From Bradysia coprophila (Eukaryota > Arthropoda > Insecta > Diptera > Sciaridae): 64,000 nucleotides of DNA. Below are positions 1 to 10,206 of the stretch, piece after piece. The notes beneath the pieces were generated by a model. It was not told where the DNA came from, made no database searches, and saw nothing but the letters and a program-made list of their open reading frames with translations. Where the stretch lies: the NCBI RefSeq assembly GCF_014529535.1, contig NW_023503555.1, forward strand, positions 1,302,001-1,366,000, in the 5' to 3' direction. Within the stretch, counting starts at the first letter, position 1. Each line of letters starts with the position of its first letter. The position numbers and the translations under genes are program-made.

Positions 1-504
1 TGTAAGTAACGATACTAGTCATGAAAATTGTCAACTTGATTTTAGTGGATTAGTTCGTGAATTGGACGTGATCAAAGGTCGACTTGTTGATCATCATTAA
101 TCCCAATATATGACCCGTCTTAAAGTTTCCGCGTTTGGCTTTTTCCATTTTTGTTCGTAAATTTGAGATGAGCAGGATTTATCAAATCAACGCACTTCAA
201 GCATCAGTGGTACTCTAAATAAGGTACTGAATAAGGTACAAAAAGAGGACTTATGTCATTAATATCATTTTCACAACAACGAATTATTTATTTAGCGTAA
301 GGGTTTTAACATAAATTGAACACAAAAAACGAATTACAACATATAAAAAAAATGAAGTTTACAGAATTATAGAAATATGTAAACCAGACTGAACAAAGGA
401 AATAAATAAAGAAATTTTAACAAAATGTAAAATTTTTAAAGTTGAAACTCTGAATAGCTCAGATATTTCAAATCATGCACCAAATTTCGTCGTAGAAAGG
501 GGGT
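1..504. other. AT-rich stretch, no gene seen
   Basis: I see no convincing coding exon, RNA gene or repeat structure here. It is AT-rich sequence leading into the GGCAC-rich repeat. Confidence 0.4.
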
Positions 505-1500
505 AGGGTAAATTGGCACCATGCAAGTTTGATGCGTGCCAGTTTCCACTGTAATGTGAATTTAGCACAGTGCCAGATTCACCATCTGAAGAGTAATTTG
601 GCACCATGCAACTTTGGAAATTGGCACACGGTAGCCATAATAGAAAAATAAATAAAAGTGAATGGTGTGCTAATCATAGTTAGCCGTCTGTCACTATTAG
701 TCAACATTATTTACCTATAAAGGGAAGGCTTGGCAAAAATTAGGGAATTGTGATGTTTCGAATCGAGGAACAACGTTTAGCTGCTCGACGAAGATTGCTC
801 AATAGGGTCGGAAAACGACAATTGAGTTACAAACAATTTTTTTTTATTTTTTATCGATGAAGAACCTAATTATAAGACACTCTGTCTCGTATCATATGCC
901 AAAAAAAGTTAAAACATTTTTTTATAAATCATTTTGAAAGTCACTAAAAACACGAAAATTCGAATAGAAATACAGTATGTCATCAAAAATTTTTGTATTT
1001 CGATTCGAATTTTCGTGTTTTTAGTGACTTTCAAAATGATTTATAAAAAAGTTTTAACTTTTTTTGGCATATGATACGAGACAAAGTGTCTTATAATTAG
1101 GTTCTCCATCGATAAAAAAAAAAAAATTGTTTGTAACTCAATTCCTCCAAGACATCGCAACTTTTATGCAAGATTTCGTAAAGGGACGAATTTTCTAGTT
1201 TGGAGACAAATTATTGAATTTGTCTCGATGCCTTCAAAGCCATAGCTTTTTTGCGTCATTTTGTAAAAAGACAAATTTATTAGTTTTGACTGCGAAAACT
1301 CGTAAAATGACAAATTTATTGACTCACAGACTCAATCATAACTTCCAGATTAAAATGAGTTAGCACAAAACTGGCACACAAGCTTCGTTGCGTGTGCCAA
1401 ATTCTCAAAAACCTAGAAAAAAAGGTAATCTGGCACATGTGCTAGATTCCACTTCATGTACGGAATTTGGCACCCCCTCACGTGTGCCAAATTCTCGGAT
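505..1500. repeat. GGCAC-rich repeat region, possible DNA element
   Basis: Both flanks of this kilobase carry several scattered copies of a short motif of the form TTTGGCAC or its variants (for example near 513, 537, 599, 623, 1371, 1397, 1430, 1468 and 1485). The centre contains a separate palindrome (820-1143). The motif clusters at the two ends in the way subterminal repeats do in some DNA transposons. I could not define matching termini or a target-site duplication, so the element boundaries and family are open. Confidence 0.4.
820..1143. mobile_element. 324-bp palindromic MITE
   Basis: The two halves are near-perfect reverse complements about a centre at about 981. The ends read AATTGAGTTACAAACAAT and its complement, and each is followed by an A/T run. 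There is no coding capacity. It sits inside the GGCAC-rich repeat, which suggests insertion into an older element. No target-site duplication is clear, so the superfamily is unassigned. Confidence 0.75.
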
Positions 1501-1694
1501 CCCGTAGAAAGACACACTTCACTTATTCACGCGACATATTGGCACGGTTGACATGAGTCATTGCAAGTGTGGTGTCGATAAACAGGTGAGACTTCCAGCA
1601 TTTTAGAATTAACCTTTTTATTTATGAAAAATTTAATAAATGAACCCATGGCTCCTCAACATTTTGTCAGTCACTTCCATCGACTTCACTGCCG

Positions 1695-3303
1695 GGAGAT
1701 GCGGGAAATCAGAAACAAAACTACATTTTTTATTTACATCTTTAAAAAAAAATTCTATTTAAAATCGCTTGATAAGATTTTAGTGTGGACAATTGAGTCG
1801 TAAAACTTTACTATTGCATCGAAAAATAGGTCAGCATCCTCTTAAATTTTTTGAGTAACAATAACTTATTAACCGTACGAAGAAACACTTTTGGATTTTT
1901 GGCTAAAACATGAAGAATCGATTTTTTTAACTGTGAAAATTCTATGTCTCCAGTTTCGTGGGTGATCACAATGTGAATGTGAGATACTCTCAGAGTTCTA
2001 CAACAACCAAATACAAAGTATACAGTACAAGGTTCCAAAAATAACCAAATAAAATTGTACCAAGTCATACAAATCGAAACACTCCGATCCGAAACATGTT
2101 TCGAAGACTCTGCAGAATTCTGCGAATCTTGGAGACAGTGATACCGTACATCAAATGCAATGGAAGCGAAGGGAAAATGAATTTTGCCTGGTTTATGGTC
2201 CTCATAGACAGAGGACCTCGGCATTGCACGATATTTGTTTCTAAATTTGGTCACCCATGTCAAAAATGGTCTAAAATATCAGTCGATACTGTCCAGAATC
2301 TGGAAATAATCTGCAATTCTGGAAAAATTGGTCACTTACATCAAACGCAATGGAGGCGAAACGAAATTTAATTTTGTCTGGTTTATGGCATACATAGACA
2401 GAGGACCTGGGCATTGCACGATATTTATTCCAAAACAGGGTCACCCATAACAAAAATAAGTCGAAATATTAGTTTGAAATCAGTCGATACCGTGCAATAT
2501 TGCACGGTAACGACGGTTTATCTACCCATTTTTCACGCTATTTTTGTTATTGGTGACCCTGTTTTGGAATAAATATCGTGCAATGCCCAGGTCCTCTGTC
2601 TACGTATACCATAAACCAGACAAAATTAAATTTCGTTTCGCCTCCATTGCATTTGATGTAAGTGACCAATTTTTCCAGAATTGCAGATTATTTCCAGATT
2701 ATGGACAGTGTCGACTGATATTTTAGTCCATTTTTGACATGGGTGACCAAATTTAGAAACAAATATCGTGCAATGCCGAGGTTCTCTGTCTATGAGGACC
2801 ATAAACCAGGCAAAATTCATTTTCCCTTCGCTTCCATTGCATTTGATGTACGGTATCACTGTCTCCAAGATTCGCAGAATTCTGCAGAGTCTTCGAAACA
2901 TGTTTCGGATCGGAGTGTTTCGATTTGTATGACTTGGTACAATTTTATTTGGTTATTTTTGGAACCTTGTACTGTATACTTTGTATTTGGTTGTTGTAGA
3001 ACTCTGAGAGTATCTCACATTCACATTGTGATCACCCACGAAACTGGAGACATAGAATTTTCACAGTTAAAAAAATCGATTCTTCATGTTTTAGCCAAAA
3101 ATCCAAAGGTGTTTCTTCGTACGGTTAATAAGTTATTGTTACTCAAAAAATTTAAGAGGATGCTGACCTATTTTTCGATGCAATAGTAAAGTTGTACGAC
3201 TCAATTGTCTACACTAAAATCTGATCAAGCGATTTTAAATAGATTTTTTTTTTTAAAGATGTAAATAAAAAATGTAGTTTTGTTTCTGATTTCCCGCATC
3301 TCC
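1695..3303. mobile_element. 1.6-kb foldback element with internally repeated arms
   Basis: Positions 1695-2498 and 2499-3303 are reverse complements of each other with only a few mismatches, giving two arms of about 805 bp and no spacer. The exact centre is the palindrome ACCGTGCAATATTGCACGGT at 2489-2508. Within each arm a unit of roughly 180 bp occurs twice as diverged tandem copies (right arm: about 2552-2730 and 2740-2860), marked by ATCGTGCAATGCC and CATAAACCAG. Long inverted arms with internal repeats recall Foldback (FB) and Galileo-type elements. That assignment is by architecture only. No transposase is visible. The open frames in the arms mirror one another on the two strands and are probably not genes. 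Confidence 0.85.
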
Positions 3304-4209
3304 TAGTGAGGCAACCACACAAGACAAAATGCAAAGCTCCAAACAATTATGTAAGTTTTTTGTACTCACCGTCACCAATCCCCCGGGAAATGAGTTTTTT
3401 ATGTTCATGTCAATGACGTTAAGTCAATAAATTTGAAGTTTCCGGGGAGGAAAAAAACGACAAGCTCCGACAAATGAGGTCTTATATAGCAAAGAGCGTT
3501 TCAAAACAAATGAAGTAAAAGATTCCCGAAATAAATCTTTGAAAATCTTCGATAAAATGAAGTAATAGATCAGACAATAAAACTGTTAATGTGCTTGCCA
3601 GGTGTGTGACAGGTTATCAAAATTGTTTCACGTCATGTTCGACTAATGGTATTTGAAAATTTTATTTATTTTAAAAATTCCCAGCCGATTACTGAGTTAC
3701 TTACTTTTGACTTGACCGCCTCCAGCATCGCTCACTAATCGGAGTCATTCTGCGTCAATCTTCTCTAATCGCTTCTCAGCTGACAATGATACTATGATAT
3801 GTAATCGTGGTTACATTCTTGACGGATTGGGTTGCAACCCAATTTATTTGTTTCCCTGTCCTCTTCTCACAATCAAGTTCAAAATTGTATGTGTCACTTA
3901 GTCATAAGCACTGATGCGGTCGACAAACATTCATAAAAATGAACTTTTCCGTTGAACAAAGGTTCTAAAATCAGGGTCGCGCAAGGCTCAGGGATTCGAT
4001 AAATGAAACGGATAACAATTGAACAATAGCTCAAGTCATATACGCGTCATCGTAGTAAACACTCAAAAGGCTGGAGTTCTCTTTTACTCAATTCTTTTAC
4101 TGAAAGCAGAGTATAACCTGTCCGAGTTCAAGATTATTTTTGACGTCGAAGACTAATTATGTTGTTACGATTGCTGATTCGACCATCTTAGCATTAGCTC
4201 ACCAATAAT
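3304..4209. other. Intergenic, no gene seen
   Basis: This stretch between the foldback element and the 3' end of the RabGGTA-like gene has no supported exon or clear repeat. Confidence 0.4.
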
Positions 4210-4215
4210 TTTATT
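4210..4215 (-). terminator. Poly(A) signal of RabGGTA gene
   Basis: AATAAA on the minus strand, about 70 bp downstream of the stop codon of the RabGGTA-like gene. Confidence 0.55.
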
Positions 4216-4283
4216 TTACGGAAATACAGAAAATTAGCTCGATCACAATAACCACCCAATATCCACAAACCACCGGCCACCAA

Positions 4284-6365
4284 CTACTTTTCCATTGTCA
4301 GAAATTTAACGATACAATTGCACGAATCAAAGGCTTTCAACTTAACCAAATTCTGTTCCCGTTTCGGTAACTGCCGCTTCAGTATGATCTGATCGGCAGC
4401 ACACAAATATTGTTCGTAAAACAACGAAACGAGATCGATGCCGCTTAAGTCTATGAAATCTTCGGTATGTTCCGCTTGGATCCATGCGGTCAATTCGAAT
4501 TCGATATTCCACTTGTTGCTCATGTCTAGATAGTAACCGGTCCTCAATGGGTCGGCTGCAATCAACTTTTGTAGATGGTCTAATGTTACCGAGTGATATT
4601 GCTTGCGGTCGATGGCTCGCATCAGTAGGGCAGCTGTCAGTAGTGTCCCTGGAAATTGGATTTCTTTCGTTAATTTGAAATGTGGACGTAATTATTGGGG
4701 TGAGTCGTCGGACTCGACTTTTTTTTGGAAAATTATTTTTTAACCAAACATTGACCAGAATGAAGTCTCGAATGTTAAAAGACTGGACATCGACAAATCG
4801 CTACTTACATTTACTATCCGGCTCGTATTCCAATAATTCCTGACAAGACTTCAATTGCCCTTGCAGCTCCTCCAACACGCTCGGTTCAAATTCATACTCG
4901 AATCTCGGCAACTTGATACCGAACAGTCCGCCGGTCGTTTTTCTGACTTTCAATTGATGTGACTTGCCGCTCTCGTCGGTAAAATCCAGCTCGAATTCAC
5001 TTTCACTGTTGTTGTTCAGCTCGAACGTGTCGTGCAGTATCCAAATCGTGTCATACTGATTCGTCGAATTGATTGGCTTCCAATTTTTCAATTCAAATTT
5101 TGTCGTCACGTCCAACGACAAGCTGCAGTTGTTGTTGCGTAAATCGACCGGCAACGAGAACGAAATGATTGCATTGGTTTTGGTGATTTTAAAGGCGGCT
5201 ATGTCCAGTTCCGGTTGCGAATAGCCCAGCAACCAGCGTTGATAGAACCAAGCACTGCTATCATTCGGATCGGTAAATGCTGCGGTGAGCACCATTTCTA
5301 ATTCATCTTTTAGAATCGTTTCGTTTATTGGTCGGGTGTTGTCCGTTTGGTGTGAATACAGTACGGGCAGAAGTTTGCTTCGATAGTGCCACGACGAGTA
5401 ATTTGAGAAATTTTTGTGGATTTTTTCCGTGCAAAATTCCAGTTCTTTACTCGGTGGAACCTTGGCCTTGTCAACGATATAACGTCGATAATCCCACACA
5501 TGAACTGATGTAAAGAGAATGAGTTAGAAGGTTATTCAATCAATACGAGCATTGGGCATACAATTCCTCTCGTCCATTTTCAGATACTTTGTGCAGACAT
5601 CGACTTCTCGCTGCCAATTCGGCTCGGGCGAATGTTCCAACACCCAACATCGATGATGCCAGGCACAATACGATTTCGGATTGACCAGCAAACAGCTTTC
5701 CGTCAAATTCAATTCTTTCTCAAACAGTTCCGGTCCCTTGTCGCCCATCAGCTGAATGCATTCGCGACGAATGTTCCACAGTGTGAATATGTCGGGATTT
5801 TTGGACAAAATTGCCGTCAGAATTTGCATCAATTCGTCGTCATACTCGTCTAGCAGCCGTTTCTCTTTGATTTTAAACATCCCTTGGCGATACGCTTTGA
5901 CTTTGAGCTCTTGCTCCTTTTTCTTTCGAGCCGCCTCCTCTTCACTGGTTCGAACCTTTAAACGTCCGTGCTGAAAGAGAAATGTTCAGGATTGGTAGAA
6001 TCTGAGGTTGAGACATGTTCGATATTTGGAGGATAGGTGATTCTTGGTTTCAAGTAAAAAATTGCTCTTGCGTCATCTAGCCTGGCCATGTCATGGAATA
6101 AATAGAATGGGAATGGTAACCGGTGCGGTTTCTTAAAGACATATTGTGGATCATTTGAAATGTGAAAGATCCATGAAAAAACATCAACTTCCCCGTGATC
6201 TAGGTTATCAATCGAAGTAACAATACGTTAGTACGATTCACTATCAATCCTTTGTGAGTCATACTTGGGGCAACTGATAAAAGTTTTGTTGGATGTTTAC
6301 AAATCCGTCGGTAATTTCGACGTATTGCTCTCACCAACTACCCGATTTGCTGTTAAACTTACCAT
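4284..6365 (-). CDS. RabGGTA: Rab geranylgeranyltransferase subunit alpha
   Basis: This is the alpha subunit of geranylgeranyltransferase type II, which with the beta subunit and the Rab escort protein attaches geranylgeranyl groups to Rab GTPases in the cytosol. Four exons join in frame: 6365-6363 (the ATG alone), 5970-5562, 5504-4809 and 4648-4284, for 490 residues. The N-terminus MHGRLKVRTSEEEAARKKKE is close to the family start. Several PFTA helical repeats with the W-x-x-R pattern follow (SYCAWHHRCWVLE, NFHVWDYRRYIV, NYSSWHYRSKLL, SAWFYQRWLL). Residues of about 250-370 resemble the Ig-like insert of the family. The protein is shorter than the mammalian subunit, and I see no leucine-rich repeat tail. 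All donors are GT and all acceptors AG, and the phases agree. It is divergently transcribed from UTP11, 275 bp away. Confidence 0.93.
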
Positions 6366-6640
6366 TGTGGATCTTATTGCAAGCTGTACGTTCGAAAATT
6401 AATTGAAATTTGTGTTCAACAAAAACATTTCCTTTGACACTCTGACAATGTACACAGATTCGTCGATAGAACAGATCGATGTGAAAACAAATGTCAAAAA
6501 CCTAAGCCATGGCAATGTAGAGTGAAGTATGGTTACCATCGGTTACCATTCAATTCACCTGTCAAAATTAAGTGACATATACACTCAGCGTGCGTTTGTT
6601 TACAATTAATTTGCCCACAAGTTTTCCCTGAGATTTCACG
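6366..6640. promoter_or_regulatory. Shared divergent promoter region RabGGTA/UTP11
   Basis: The two start codons face away from each other across 275 bp, so this must hold both 5' leaders and both promoters. I see no clear TATA box in a fitting position. Bidirectional activity is inferred from spacing alone. Confidence 0.5.
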
Positions 6641-7464
6641 ATGTCCTCTTGGAAAAAGGCTGCAAAAACCAATCAGAAGACTCATCGCGAGCGGCACCAA
6701 CCTGCAGCGCGACAACATCTTGGTTTATTGGAGAAGAAAAAGGACTATCAACTACGGGCGAAAGATCAACACGACAAGGATGATACCATCAAATTGCTGC
6801 GAAAGCGTGCCCTGAACCGCAATCCCGATGAATTTTACCATCACATGATCAACTCCAAAGTCGTCGAAGGGGTGAGTATCGATAAATTTCCAAAGAACCT
6901 GTCAGATCCGACGTTTTCACTTGTGCATTCCAGGAACACCACGAAAAGCAAAAGGACGACGAACACACAACGGAACAGCTGCAATTGATGCAAACGCAAG
7001 ACATCAAGTATGTCATCGCCAAACGGACAATCGAATCAAATAAGATCAAGAGATTGCAATCGGAGCTGCATATGATCGATATTGCCAATACCGTTCCGAA
7101 TCGTCACACATTCTTCGTCGACACTCCGGAGGAAGCTCGCAATTTTGATGTGGCCAAGCGCCTGGACACCCATCCAATGCTGTTGGACCGGAAGACGAAT
7201 CGCACGAAATTGAGTGATTTAGAAAAGTTGAAGTTGCCGAATTTGAGCGAAAAGGAGATGAAACGACTGAAGAATCTACGGGAAAATTCATACAACGAAC
7301 TGAAGAAGCGAATCGAACGGGAGAAGGAGCTGACTGTCGTTGTGCAGAAAATGGAAATGAAGCGGGCGTTACAAGAGAAGCGAAGTCAGAAGCCGAAACG
7401 TGTTGCTGCCGGAACGAAGGATACGGCGCCGATCTATTTGTTTAAATATGAGCGAAAACGATGA
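6641..7464 (+). CDS. UTP11: UTP11-like U3 snoRNA-associated protein
   Basis: UTP11 is a nucleolar component of the small-subunit processome, which acts in 18S rRNA maturation. Two exons, 6641-6871 and 6934-7464, join in phase 0 to give 253 residues, the same length as the human protein. The N-terminus [20 protein letters not shown], followed by the motifs [15 protein letters not shown] and [10 protein letters not shown], is diagnostic. The remainder is a highly charged, Lys/Arg-rich helical protein ending in YERKR. The intron is 62 bp. An AATAAA lies just past the stop. Confidence 0.95.
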
Positions 7465-7471
7465 TGGTTTG

Positions 7472-7477
7472 AATAAA
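7472..7477 (+). terminator. Poly(A) signal of UTP11
   Basis: AATAAA begins 8 bp after the UTP11 stop codon, so the 3' untranslated region would be very short. Confidence 0.5.
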
Positions 7478-7704
7478 GGAATGATGTGTACGGTATTACA
7501 AGATCAAATTGCATTCAATCTACCTGTGTCAGAGAATCCGACGATATTAGTCTCAGAGAAATCCGTCGGTAGAGTCGATTCAACTCGCCACTCCACAACG
7601 AAACTTTTGAATTTACCGGTGGATTTGGCTGAAATTTTCAGGGTATGTCAAGGACGTAATTCTAAGAAACCAATTTGAAGGAATTTTCATAAAAGCTTAT
7701 AATT

Positions 7705-8025
7705 TCGTAGCTATGAGCGTTTTAAGCTATTGAACTATAGGACCCATAACTCAGAAAATATGGCAGATAGAAAGTTCGTTTAAAAGACAAATTTATAGAG
7801 TTTCAAATTCTAGTCGACTCGTGTTTCATGGTTTTACCGAAAAATCTTCCATTTGGGAGCTGTGAGCGTTTTAAGTGCGAGCTATGTCAGCCATAACTCG
7901 GAAAATATGGCAGATAGAAAGTTCGTTTAAAAGACAAAGTTATAGAGTTTTAGATTATAGTCGATGCGTGTTTCATGGTTTCCCTAAAAAGTCGCTTATC
8001 TTGGAGCTATGAGCGTTTCAAGTGC
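7705..8025. repeat. About 148-bp tandem repeat, 2+ copies
   Basis: A unit of 147-149 bp beginning GAGCGTTTTAAG occurs at 7715 and 7864, with a partial third copy at 8011. Shared internal landmarks include AAAATATGGCAGATAGAAAG and GTGTTTCATGGTTT. The copies differ by several substitutions, so the array is not very recent. Confidence 0.8.
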
Positions 8026-8737
8026 GTTAAATTTCGACAAAATTTCTATTTATGATTTATGTTGGATGAAAAACAAGCGAAACCCATCGAAAGTGAAGCA
8101 TAATCTTAAGTTCAGTTTTGTGAACCACATTCTGGATGAAAAATCGATGTCGGCATTCATTTTGAGTTCACACATTATATTCAGGTCGGACATTTCGCTT
8201 GCGGTTGTATAAAAGATTTAGGACAAGTTTCCCAGTACCTCAACAGAAGAATACGGAAAGCTTAGGTCGATATCGAGCACATTATATTAAAGTTATATCA
8301 CTTTGTTTAGCTCTCCAGCAACAATTTCCATTGATTCGTGTGATTGAATTTAAATTTAATTCCCAGGTGTTCTCATTGTTCACTTCAGAAATGAAGCTAA
8401 ATCTGGAAGTCTAATCGAGAAAATACAAAAAATTCTGAAAATTCTAAGAACAGTGAGTATAAGCAACGACCATAGTCATAGTCAAATTTAAAATATTTTA
8501 CGGGTTACGGCATGTTTCATTTTCATTTACATTGCCTAATCACGTATTTGGTGGCTGTAACACCCCACTTATCAAATATACAACTTGGAACCTCGGAAGT
8601 AATATACTACTCGCTGCATCCCAGAGAAACGATTCATTATTCGATGACGATTGGCTGTAATGTTTATGTCTTAAGGGCTTAATGAGTAAAACTACGTTAC
8701 TTTGTCCTTGTCCACTCATTTAATTATTTATTCACAA
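8026..8737. other. No gene recognised
   Basis: Short open frames occur at 8009-8414, but they lack splice logic, a domain or composition that would support a gene. Confidence 0.35.
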
Positions 8738-10206
8738 TCAAAATCCTACACCAACGTGAGGCGGGCAAAGTTGACGAGAATAGTTAGCGACACGACATGC
8801 AGTTGCGAAAGTCCGTCTTTGTTCTTGGCTGAGATACAAAAAAAGGAGAGGAGTTATCGGAAAGACAAAAAATGAATTACTTCAATGCACTTCAAACAAA
8901 AGTGATCAAAGAGTATAACTACTGCTCGAAGTGCGTTGATTGCATTTTTAACTTACTCATTTAGTTTGTACTTAAACCCATCAGCTCGGGCAACATTCGC
9001 GTCGGTTTTACTAGCAAATTCCTGTAATACAAGAAATAAATTAAGTCGAGATGGGAACTGGTAACCAGGAAGTATTTGACAAGTGGAAGAAAATCCTTGA
9101 AGATCATGGGTTAAAAGTTGAATCAAAGACTGAGTACATGTTCCTGCCATTCAGTGACCCACAAGCCACATCGCCAGACATAACGATTAACGGAAACGTT
9201 ATGCCGAAATGCATCAGCTTCAAGCATCTTGGCTCGGCAATGAACCAGATTGGAAGTTGTGACGAAGACGTAATCATAGGATCAGCGTGGGCTGGCTGAA
9301 ATGGCGATAAAATTCAGGAGTATTGTGCAAGCATATGCCACCAAAACTCAAGGGCAAAATCTACACAACGGTGGAACAACCTGCTCTTACTTATGGATCG
9401 AAATGCTGAACTATGTATTAAAAGTTTGGAAGAGATATCTGATAACTGTAGAAAAGAAAATGTGCCGCATGCCCCTTGGCGTCACAAAATTGGATCACAT
9501 CAATAGTAAACATATTCGAGGCACGTTGAACATAAAATAAACCATCGTCGACAAAGTGAATAGTGAGAGAAACGACTGGTTTGATAAAGTCTTTCAATAG
9601 ACATACGGTATGTGATATACCCAAAGTGAGTAAAAGAGGAAGACCAAAGCACAGTTGGACCGGCCAAATGCGACAACGACAGCACTAAGATAATTTGTTT
9701 AAATTACTGTAATCTGTGAGTGTAACTATTTGGTGTGTAGCTGATATCATGAAACAATTATTCGTAAGGCCGATTGATAAATGCTTTCTAAGGCACTAGA
9801 TGTGCAATGGTTCCACGACACCATAGGGCTATTATTGAGAAAACGTTTTTCAGTTTGGTTTGGCTAATTTGGAACTTTTTTTTAGAGAACTTCGAGAGTA
9901 ATTCGGGTGACGAGCGAAACGGGGACGAACTTTAGTGAAGCAACCGAAAGCATTAGCTCAGTATATACTCACGATTTGAATGAAGGCACCGAAATCGACA
10001 ATGTTCTTCACTCCATGTATTTTTTCTATTTCGTCATACAGGTCGTGAACGACTGCTCTGGGCAAATCGTCCTTTATCAAATACAGCATTACATCTGAAA
10101 TGTCCTGCAAATGATTGCGTTGTTGTTCGTGGTGATTTTTCAGTAAAATTTTATTTTTACTTACCTCTTCTTCATGTTCGAATTGTTGATCTTCAACAGC
10201 GCTCAT
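8738..10206 (-). CDS. Small spliced gene, product unrecognised
   Basis: I do not recognise this protein. Exons 10206-10165, 10104-9973, 9021-8957 and 8828-8738 have GT donors, AG acceptors and compatible phases, and give about 109 residues. The start MSAVEDQQFEHEEE is acidic and is followed by ISDVMLYLIKDDLPRAVVHD, which looks helical. An AATAAA (8733-8728) follows the stop at once, supporting 8828-8738 as the last exon. One doubt remains. In the phase forced by the exon 3 donor, the last exon reads DQEQRRTFATACRV, whereas another frame of the same exon gives a more protein-like NKDGLSQLHVVSLTILVNFA with its own stop. The terminal exon frame or the third donor may therefore be misread. The 951-bp second intron contains a LINE fragment. 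Confidence 0.55.
9051..9690 (+). mobile_element. Decayed LINE fragment, RTE-like RT C-terminus
   Basis: Translation in broken frames gives the C-terminal part of a non-LTR endonuclease/reverse-transcriptase polyprotein. Recognisable pieces are WKKILEDHGLKVESKTEYM, CISFKHLGSAMNQIGSCDED, then KLKGKIYTTV and QPALTYGS in another frame, and VTKLDHINSKHIRGTLNIK. These match the region after the polymerase core in RTE-like LINEs. At least two frame changes and several stops are present, so it is a dead 5'-truncated copy. It lies antisense in an intron of the small minus-strand gene, starting only about 30 bp from that intron's 3' splice site. Confidence 0.8.

Noticed and set aside
1811-3186. 150-residue open frames on opposite strands in the foldback arms
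   Set aside because: They are mirror images caused by the palindrome, have no recognisable domain and no supporting splice or codon pattern.
7448-7678. 77-residue open frame overlapping the end of UTP11
   Set aside because: It overlaps the UTP11 stop and its poly(A) signal, has no known domain and runs into a tandem repeat.
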